Shown piece after piece: positions 56,401 through 64,000 of a stretch of 64,000 nucleotides of DNA. Source of the DNA: Patagioenas fasciata (taxonomy: Eukaryota; Chordata; Aves; Columbiformes; Columbidae). Position 1 is the first letter of the stretch, and every line of letters starts with the position of its first letter. Both the position numbers and the translations under genes were made by a program. The stretch is taken from assembly GCF_037038585.1 (NCBI RefSeq), contig NC_092560.1, forward strand, positions 85,421,549 through 85,485,548, in the 5' to 3' direction. Under the pieces are notes generated by a model that had not been told where the DNA came from, did no database searches, and was given only the letters and a program-made list of their open reading frames with translations.

Positions 56401-59400
56401 TCAATCTCTTCCGCACCTGAAACAAAACACCACTTTGTTCTGCTCAACATCCTTCTGCAGTCACAGGGAAAGGGGTGAACATGGGAGAACAAATGCATCT
56501 CTCCACAGAGTATTAAAGATGATGCTCAACAGAAACAGAATACGTGGCCTAACTTGTGTTCCTATGGGGCTGGGATCCTGCTCCTCTAAACATAGTCTGT
56601 TGCCTCTGCCATCTAAAGCTGCCTGGAGAACGGTGGCAGTTCGGGTCCGTAAGGAGAGAATACAGAGCGTAGCAAACAAAAAACAGAGGTGGAAATCACA
56701 AAAGCTGTTTTTAAAACTATTAGGGTGGTTTTAAACTGGAGCTTCAAATGAATGTGAAGTCAGTCAAGCTGGCTGAGGACTAAAGAGGCACTGAGAGAAT
56801 AAGGAGATCCTGCCAACTCTGCTCTTTTGGGATTACAAACACAGTAATAACGCTAACGCGCAGCTGTGTATGTAGATATGAATTTAAAAGCAGAACACAG
56901 TGCTGTGCCCCACTGTGTGTGCCCAGAACACGTTCTTCTGAAGCGAGCCTGCCTCTTCGGAAAAGCCAGAAGTTGCTGGTATAACCACAGACTGCTTTAG
57001 CTGCCAGCTTGGAGTGTTTTCAGGGAAAGATTGTGGCCATGTGTTTGTAGAGGCCCTCAGCTGAAAGGGGCCTCAGTCCCTATCCAACATGACCAGGACA
57101 GAAACGTGCCCTTCCCAGTACCCGCCACCTTCACACCAGCTCCAGTGCTGCACGCTGCCATATTAAAGCCTTTCTTTTCAACCTGGTAAGCACCAGCTTA
57201 AAAATAGGTTCATTAGCAAAGGTAGAAAAAATAACATGATTTTGATTTCATAAGTCACCTTGAACAAGAACCACATTTCTCTAAATGACCATGCCAGTTT
57301 CAATCGAGAAGCAAACCCACGAATTTTAGTGATCTTTGTATCCAGGAGAAATTGGTACAACAATATTTCTCTTATCCCCCCACCTGTGGATTTTGAAGGT
57401 ACCAGTGGCATAAGAATGTGTGCCTAAATTTGTTACAGCTGCAATCCAGCAGGATTACGGATTTCACCCTTATAAATGGTGACTGGAATATAAATGGGAA
57501 AGAAAAAAAGAAAGAGAGATAAAAAAGTGTTTAAGGTTAAGCACTGAGAGAAACAAAAATATCCTAACTGCACTTCAGGTTGATCTAATCGTAACATTTC
57601 AAGGAACATCAGTGGAAAAGATAAATAAGAGCACAAAAGGTGTACGCTCCGAACAAATGAAGTGCTCAGCTCCCTTCACGGTCATCTCCGGTTTAGGTTC
57701 TGAGCACCGGTGACTCTCTTTGGAGCACAGAGGAAACAGCGCTCATCCAGAGCTGGACTTAGAAGGTTCCTTAACTCCACCTAAAATGCTTTGTTGATCA
57801 CAAGTGACACAGTGCTGATACATGAAAAGTCTTCTCTTTATTTGAACAAGGAACTAAATGTTTCATTTTATTGTACTAGAAAAAGAAAGAAAAGCCAGTT
57901 GCCTAAGTGAAGTACTCAATCAGTACAGACTGTTCAAAAATGCTAAACCAATTTGCAATGCACTATCTATCTTTAGCTGCTGCGGCACAGCAAGACATAT
58001 GCCGAGTGTGATTAAACACATGCTAACGTATAGGGAAAGCAATCCAAATCTTCGTGCTGCCTTTCTCTTGGAGTAAAGTTACATAGCAGGTGACTTGCAA
58101 AGACCATGTGTTTAAACAGCCCTGGCAAGTTTTTCTGCCAAAAGAGGGGCTCTGCGTGTGCCTGCGTCCAGACGGATGCATTGCTCTTTCACCCTCTACC
58201 GGCTGGGCAGTGCTGGTGCACCGAGCTAACGAGAAGTTACACGGTCACGTCAGACCAGGAATTTGTCATGGCGTGTACTCCATAGCCCCGCACAAACCAC
58301 TCCATCCTACCTGAAGGTACTTCACCTACAGAACTCCCACAAATTGAGGTGAATTTTAACTTGCATGGTACAGAAGAGGTGAGTGCGAAAAGGGAAAGAC
58401 AGCTAACGAAAACCACAATACTGATTCGGTGGATTCCCACAGTTTCCCACGGGATAACTATCAAAGAGTCTCTGTCTGGTTGTATTTTTCCATCCTTTGT
58501 TCTATTTGGAAATCCAAATGAACAAAAGGTTAGAGCATACATTCAAGTAGATACGCGTACATACCTTCACAATTCTGAAAACTCGAGAGATGTTCCAATA
58601 CTACAAGGAAACAAAGAAACAGATTTTTTACTCAAAAAAATGAATGAAAACTGCCATTATCATTATTATTAATCAAAATTATAAACTGGGATTTACCTTC
58701 AGAAGTCAGATTAAACTCAGCAGTCACCTTTCCATACACATTATTCAAGCAGCAGTAATACATTCCCTGGTCTTTGTTACTGGCTTTAGCTATTGTCAAA
58801 GAGACGGGAGAGTCATCCTGGGCACTGGAACAGAATATGTTCATTTTCCACATGAACACTTTTAAAAGATCTTTCCCAATTACATCTCTCCCTCCTTTCC
58901 CTGGAATTTCCACCCCTCACCACAAAGACTGCTTCAGATATGATGCAAACAGACAAAATACTTTATTTCACCCTACTTAGAAGCATTCAGCCTATTATGT
59001 GTTTCACAATAGATGATACTTCTGCATTCTGAGAGGAAAGTACCTCAGTCAAATGCTCAAATAATTAAATCACATCAAAGGCATTCTAATATTCCTACCA
59101 ATAGCATGGCCAAATATATAAAGTATGACCATATAAAGCCCCAAATGCGGTATGCTGTTCCTCAGTATCGACTCGTCACTCTACTTTCTGTTCCTTTGGT
59201 TTTTTCAAGCTCTCTGATGTCTGTGTATGCAACCTCATGGATGGGCCAAGAGCAGACATTACCACTGGGGTGCAGTGCCACGTGAATGCAGTTCCAGCAG
59301 TGGCTGCCGCCGGCTGGCTCTGGCAGCAGTAAACCACACTCCAACAGGGCCACGCCTGACTGAAAAGTCCCTGTTTAAGTTGATTTTTTGCACCTATCAT

Positions 59401-62400
59401 ACTAATCCCTTTAACAGGTACAAGAGTGAATCACCGGCGTATTTCCCCAAAAGCTACTTGGAAACTACCAGTTCTTCAGAAACATTCACTCACCTTCTCT
59501 GCACGCAAGACAGTAACTTGGAATCTTTAGTCCATGTAATGGTGGAATCACCATGAATGTCACCAAACTGACAGCATAGCTTAATGTTTCCAGAGCAGTC
59601 AGGGAACAAATCTGCTTGGATTTTCTTCAGCAGCTTGGGAGCTTGAAACAGAAGAGCCACAATTTAGGATTAGAAGACAATTCTATTGTTTTGGCATTTT
59701 AAAGGAATCCCAGAATGATTTGGAGATGTTAAGAATATGAATCTAACAACACTGGTAAATAATTGCCATTTATTTTGATGCAGAACCAAGGCTTTAAAAT
59801 ATGGAGGTTTTAACAGACTAATTCAGTGACCCACGCAGTCAATGAAAAGGTTTTCAATGCAAAGACATTTGGAATTTATGGAATAGGACCCAAGGGAAGT
59901 TCTTGCCTGAAAAAGCATCCACATAAAATAATTTCTTTATTGAAACACATTCTCTCTGACTGAAGGACCAGCTGGTCTTGTCAGTAAAACAAAACACCAC
60001 AAAGGTAGAGCATACCATGTGGTTAAAGAATGAGAATTCATCTTAACCGAATACTTGTAACTAGTACATTTTTTAACTGATCACAGCCTTTCAGAGAAGG
60101 AGACTTAAAGTTCCAGGAGAAGCTCAGTCTCCAAGGTGCTCTTGGAACATACCTGACACACACAGGCAGGATGAGACTCTGCGAGGTTGCCTTGAAAACA
60201 CAGCTGGAGGGAGGAACCCGCACCTAGTGCTTAGATATTCCCATGTAATAACGTCAGCAGCCTTTGCTTCCCTCTTCAGTTTCAAAGGATTCATTTCCCA
60301 TCTCCCTACTTTTCCAGCCGTAGGGAATCAACATATACGCAGGGAAAGGTTTTGGCCTCGTGACACATCCCTGCGCTGAAGTGAGACAAGCCGCTAGATG
60401 CAAGGGATGTAAAACGCAAGACGTGCTGCTCCCTGCTGTGCTCACTCTGAGCTGCTGCTTTCTGCACGGGCTGGCAGGACACACCTGCCTCGGGGACCCC
60501 ACTCTGGCCGGCCAACCCTCCCACCTCATGGCGAAGGAATGCTGGACCCAGCTCCAAGGGTCAGGCACCTGGAATTCACTGCTATGCTTAACTTGTAGTC
60601 ACTTAAGTCCTTAGGCCCAAGAATCCTGCTGAATCAGGGCTAAAACGATGCAGACAGTATGTGACAGAACCCTACACAGAACTCATGGCCCCAGATTCCC
60701 CGCCCTCACCACAAAGTAAACCCTCCTGCAGCTGAAAATAACATAAAAGAGACAGGGTATTTACCAGACTAACCATACCAACCTTCCCAGCACTCCACAC
60801 CATGCTCTAAAGCACAAACAAACATTCGCCTCACAGTCCAGACTGAAGCACATCAGAAGCAGGTTAAGAATATTCAGTCTTGTCTGCCGCAAGCCTGAAT
60901 GTTAAATTATTTTCCAAGCATGGCCTCAGGTATATGGGAAAGGCTCAGGCGTTTCTCGGTAACCGCGGTTCGCTCGCCCTGCTGTGGAGGAAGGTGCCTC
61001 CCCTCCCACGCAGGTGGTTCTCTGGCAGAGGCCACATCTTCAAACACAGAAAAGTTTGGGGCTTTTAAAAATGTGTTTGGAAAAGCAGAACTCTCACCAG
61101 GCCACACTGTAATTAGAATCTCTGAAGAGACTCATAGTGGTATAGCTTACTTTTAGTCACTGTTCAGTCTTGCTCTAATAAATTATTTTATGATGTGAAC
61201 ATGAAAAGTAATGTTGAAAGGTAAAAATAAGACCTCAGTCCTTGCAAAGTATCCATAGAAACCACAAATATCTCATCTGTCTAGCTGTTACACTATTGCT
61301 ACTCCTGTCTGCATTTTGCTTTACCTGCCAGCAACATCTCAGGACTCTGACAAGCAACCTGAATCTCACTGCAATTCTATGTTTTCTAGGTCAGTTTAAT
61401 ATGCTAATTTCATCAGTGTCATTTATGACCAACAGCGGTGCACAGGAACACAGAACCAGCCACAATCATCAGAGAGGACCACAAAACATGATGTTTATCA
61501 GTGGCACACTACTAACAACAATAGTATTTTCCTAGTAATAAAAACCATTTAGTAACCAAGAGAAGGTAATTGCATTTGGAAGCCACAGTGCAGAAGCGTA
61601 ACCGGGAACACAGCCTTGTGAGAACGTTAACAACATGCAGGCAGTGGGCTTGCAGTTGTTATATGGTGTGTAGTTATGTAGTACCACGCTATACAACCCT
61701 GAAAAGTTACCCAGAGAGACAAAGGAAGAAGTAATTATTTCAAATAGGTTTAAAAAATTGTAATGTGTTTGCCAGCTAGGAAAAGGATCTTAGGGAGGCT
61801 TCAGCTCTGTGGCACGGGCACAGCACTAGTTACTGAGTTCAGAGAACTGTAAATTAAAATCAGCGAGGGCAGGACACCTCCAGCTGACACAATTTAGACT
61901 CAAGGAGGCTTGCAACGTGTTTAATGAATTTGAATTTCATCCTGTAGCCAGAACGATGGGAAATGACAGAAACGAAATCAGTTTTCTCTTACCTTTGCTA
62001 TCCTTTTTCAAAATGAGTTTCCTTTGCTCTTTTCTGTCTTCTTTATGAATCATGCCTGCCTCACTCTTCACAGACGTTTTAACACTGCCAGGATCCTCAC
62101 TGACATTTCCCCTCTCCTCCAGTCGGGGCTTTTTTGACACTGTTGCTGGTGGCAATTTCTTCTTAGCTCCAGCAGCTGAATGCCCACTGTTCCCTGTGCC
62201 TGCTTTACATTTGATGGGCTCGGGCCCAGCAGCAGTTGGTAATGTCTGGTAGGATTTTGACCCTTCTGGATTCCTCAGCCTTTCCACATTGACTGGGAAT
62301 GGATCACACGTGGTCACTGCCAAGGAGAATGGCTGAGTTCTGCTGCAGGGTGGTTGCTCTTGGAAATACTGGTTGTTCCCTGAATCAACTGGGGGCAAAT

Positions 62401-64000
62401 TAACTAAGCCACTCACCATGCTCTCTGGTGTCATGATTTCATCTTTATCGTACTCAGGAGACTTAATTGAATTAAAAACTTCAGTTAGCTTGCTGGAAGA
62501 GATCACGTCAGGACAGGACTGCTTAGTGCCAATGTTCACTGTATCCAAGGCTCTCTGAGCCTTGGAGCTAACTGGAGTGTGCAAAGAAGACTTTGTTTCA
62601 GCTTCATCTGGTTTATGGTCAATCTCTTGCTTATTTGCACACAATACTGCTTCCCTTTCGTTTTCTTCAGGTACCCTATGGAACTGATCCTGCAATGCTT
62701 TGCAGAAAGGTTTCAGCGTACTCAAATTTTCATCTCCTCTGACTGCAGTTTGTGTGGGTTCAGTTTTCACTTGAGCTCCGGCGCCAGGACAGCCCACTGC
62801 GGATCCAGTGGTAAGCAGGCCCTCTGCCTGCCTCACAGGGGTGAAGGATGGCCTTGTTTCTCTCACAGGCAGCTGATGGATACCTAACTGATTACCGGTA
62901 TCTCCATCGTCCTCGTTTGCTATGCTCTGGTACTCACTCGGAGCCTCTCCAGGCAGTGGGGGACTAACTGATGTTACACTTCCAGATGCGTAGGTGTGAT
63001 TTTTTGAAGAATCTTTTCCTAACTCTTCATCAGACTTGAAGGTGCTGTCCACAAAAATTACACGTTGTTCTGATGTATTCTGAGGGGAAACCACAGTCTG
63101 CCTCTCCGAAACATGACTAACTCCCGAGTCACAGGAAGTTTCAGCCCTCTGTTCATCACCTTGGCAAATCTCTCTCTGTTCTTCTCCTGTTTTACATGGT
63201 TCACGTCTGGGCACTTCCACATAAAAATCTCGTAAAAATGGATCCCCAGAGGGGGGAGTGAATGCCACTTCTTTCCCTATTTCTGTCAGTTGGTCTGTAT
63301 TATGGGGTAGATTGTTACATGGTTCGGTTTCAGGAGTCTTCATTACATGAGCCAATTCTGTTATGTAACCATATTTCTGTGTATTAGAAACAACTTGAAA
63401 ATCTTGACAGTCAGTACTTTTTGAAAGATGACAGCTGTCAGAATTAGTGTCATTCTGTGCATTCAAGCCTGAGCAATTTCCTTTTTCTTGTAAGTTCTCT
63501 TCATAACTTTTATATATGGTGTTAACAGAAGAGTGTTCTTCATGTGTAAACTGATTCATATTTTCATTGGGGAAAATGTCTTTCTCTTCCGGGAAATCAG
63601 CTGGTTCTTTCCTTGCTGGATAACAGTCTCTAAAGGGACACCCTTGACCAGTCCCAGACTCATTTATCAAGGATTTGTTGTGCTCAGTATGAAGTAATTG
63701 TCCGATTGTCCCATGCGACTTATCTGACATGTAAGCTGGGTTTTCTTTGTCACATGCTACATTACCACTCTGAGCATTTTTTAACCTCTGAGGAGAACCT
63801 GCACTGCATGTTTGGGAAGCATTCCTAATGGGAAGCTTTCCTTCCCGAGCAACAGCCGTTTGAATGGATCCATTACCGTCAGTTAACACTTGCTTTGGCT
63901 TCTGCTCCAAGTACTCCCCTGTATTTAAGATGATACTATTTGCTGAAACACAAATGGATGGTGTTTCCGTTTCATTTCCAGTGCTAGAATCTAGACATAC
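47185..64000 (-). CDS. ALPK2: ALPK2 (alpha-protein kinase 2), 3' half: end of giant exon, Ig-like domain, alpha-kinase domain
   Basis: ALPK2 is an atypical alpha-kinase linked to heart development. Its biochemical activity is poorly defined. Eight minus-strand exons join in frame: 61993 to beyond 64000, 59494-59641, 58697-58824, 56142-56416, 55931-56019, 54811-55028, 53013-53061 and 47185-47467. All have GT/AG borders and matching phases, giving 1065 residues to the stop at 47185-47187. Order: a long low-complexity region (about 670 residues here), one Ig-like domain (about 92 residues), then a kinase of about 300 residues. Kinase motifs include ACVLKVHN (ATP-binding Lys), [17 protein letters not shown] and [10 protein letters not shown] (zinc-site Cys pair). 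Human ALPK2 is about 2170 residues, so the first half lies outside. Synteny with NEDD4L and miR-122 supports the call. A short Ig-kinase linker exon may be missing from this model. Confidence 0.94.
47468..53012 (-). other. ALPK2 intron (5.5 kb) carrying a CR1 insertion
   Basis: Intron between the 49-base kinase exon and the last coding exon. Apart from the CR1 fragment at 51899-52380, no other feature was recognised. Confidence 0.75.
51899..52380 (+). mobile_element. CR1-type LINE 3' fragment, antisense to ALPK2
   Basis: Encodes the C-terminus of the CR1 ORF2 protein: [40 protein letters not shown], and [20 protein letters not shown], ending in a stop at 52289-52291. The typical 3' UTR (ggattggactggatgatctt, then ggtcccttccaatcc) follows. 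It ends in three copies of an atactgtg-like octamer at 52357-52380, the CR1-style tandem tail. It is 5'-truncated, as most CR1 copies are, and its coding frame is uninterrupted. Confidence 0.93.
53013..53061 (-). CDS. ALPK2: ALPK2 exon: 49-base alpha-kinase exon
   Basis: Encodes [15 protein letters not shown], with split Gly codons at both ends. It is too short to stand out as a reading frame and was found by phase and motif. The acceptor is gatgccttgtag and the donor gtgagt. Confidence 0.94.
53062..54810 (-). other. ALPK2 intron
   Basis: About 1.75 kb with no recognised exon, repeat array or RNA gene. Confidence 0.7.
54811..55028 (-). CDS. ALPK2: ALPK2 exon: alpha-kinase core
   Basis: Encodes [20 protein letters not shown], then [32 protein letters not shown] and LLVTDLQ. 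TDLQG corresponds to the catalytic-Asp DxQG-type motif of alpha-kinases. It has 218 bases. The acceptor is ccttgattttag and the donor gtgagt. Confidence 0.96.
55029..55930 (-). other. ALPK2 intron
   Basis: About 0.9 kb. Its 5' end, on the minus strand, is an AT/GT microsatellite directly after the splice donor. Confidence 0.75.
55877..55926. repeat. AT-rich dinucleotide microsatellite
   Basis: (TA)n runs interrupted by tgtgtatgtg. It lies four bases inside the intron from the donor of the ALPK2 exon at 55931-56019. Confidence 0.95.
55931..56019 (-). CDS. ALPK2: ALPK2 exon: alpha-kinase domain
   Basis: Encodes [20 protein letters not shown], then [10 protein letters not shown], 89 bases. The donor gtgagt is followed within four bases by an AT-rich microsatellite (55877-55926). 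Confidence 0.95.
56142..56416 (-). CDS. ALPK2: ALPK2 exon: start of alpha-kinase domain
   Basis: Begins [20 protein letters not shown]. It continues with [20 protein letters not shown] and [18 protein letters not shown], which holds the conserved ATP-binding Lys. It has 275 bases and ends in phase 0. The acceptor is gttttgtttcag and the donor gtgagc. Confidence 0.95.
56417..58696 (-). other. ALPK2 intron between Ig and kinase exons
   Basis: About 2.3 kb. ALPK proteins usually have a short linker after the Ig domain. No exon for it with correct phase and splice sites was found here, although the flanking exons are phase-compatible without one. Confidence 0.65.
58697..58824 (-). CDS. ALPK2: ALPK2 exon: second half of Ig-like domain
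   Basis: Encodes [20 protein letters not shown], then [20 protein letters not shown]. The DQGMYYC stretch is the F-strand Ig signature. It has 128 bases. The acceptor is attctgttccag and the donor gtaaat. It joins the preceding exon by completing a Ser codon. Confidence 0.93.
58825..59493 (-). other. ALPK2 intron inside the Ig domain
   Basis: About 0.67 kb. Nothing else was recognised. Confidence 0.75.
59494..59641 (-). CDS. ALPK2: ALPK2 exon: first half of Ig-like domain
   Basis: Encodes [20 protein letters not shown], then [20 protein letters not shown]: the B-strand Cys and C-strand Trp of an Ig fold. It has 148 bases, phase 1 in and phase 2 out. The acceptor is ttctgtttcaag and the donor gtgagt. 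Confidence 0.93.
59642..61992 (-). other. ALPK2 intron between giant exon and Ig exons
   Basis: About 2.35 kb, joining exons in phase 1. No further exon or mobile element was recognised. Confidence 0.7.
61993..64000 (-). CDS. ALPK2: ALPK2 giant exon, 3' part (runs off the window)
   Basis: Open for 669 codons in one frame from the window edge to the donor at 61992 (caaag followed by gtaaga). It reads on past the edge without a stop, starting [15 protein letters not shown]. It is rich in Ser, Thr, Glu and Lys with no recognised domain, like the poorly conserved central region of ALPK2. Any in-window Met or alternative start is not a real start. Confidence 0.93.

Noticed and set aside
58237-58542. 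Candidate ALPK2 linker exon or 15-base microexon near 58310-58325 (minus strand)
   Set aside because: A donor-like site (ttcag followed by gtagga) exists. However, the acceptor options are weak, and longer versions have the wrong phase or a stop.

Overview
The window looks like bird nuclear DNA. The evidence is a 3'-end fragment of a CR1-type LINE with its tandem octamer tail, large intron-containing genes, and the vertebrate gene order NEDD4L (+), miR-122 (+), ALPK2 (-) that is known from human 18q21. The species cannot be told from the sequence. Placement on the Z chromosome is only a guess from recalled chicken synteny.

Left part (1 to about 24,420): the 3' end of NEDD4L, a HECT-type E3 ubiquitin ligase. 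Thirteen coding exons with GT/AG borders and matching phases encode the end of the last WW domain and the whole HECT domain, 405 residues in all, up to a TAA stop at 21,502-21,504. A 3' UTR with several AATAAA signals follows. The exons are clearly functional. One intron is not ordinary: it holds about 9.8 kb (7,258-17,062) of C/T-only repeat that begins only 14 bases after a splice donor. Very long apparent reading frames across it, on both strands, are a by-product of its base composition. Smaller GC-rich minisatellites lie in two neighbouring introns (25/19-bp units near 400-680; 78-bp units at 3,769-4,160).

Middle part (about 24,420 to 47,184): no protein gene recognised. It contains a 17-copy, 52-bp minisatellite (39,957-40,855) and, 0.5 kb after it, the liver microRNA miR-122 hairpin. 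Both hairpin arms match the vertebrate sequence, and a double AATAAA lies about 70 bases downstream.

Right part (47,185 to 64,000): the 3' half of ALPK2 on the minus strand. Eight coding exons carry the end of the giant exon (running off the right edge), an Ig-like domain split over two exons, and a complete alpha-kinase domain over five exons. One ALPK2 intron holds a CR1 fragment in antisense orientation.

NEDD4L and ALPK2 converge, with miR-122 between them in NEDD4L orientation. The most unusual item is the 10-kb C/T tract. No new protein-coding or defence-type system was found.
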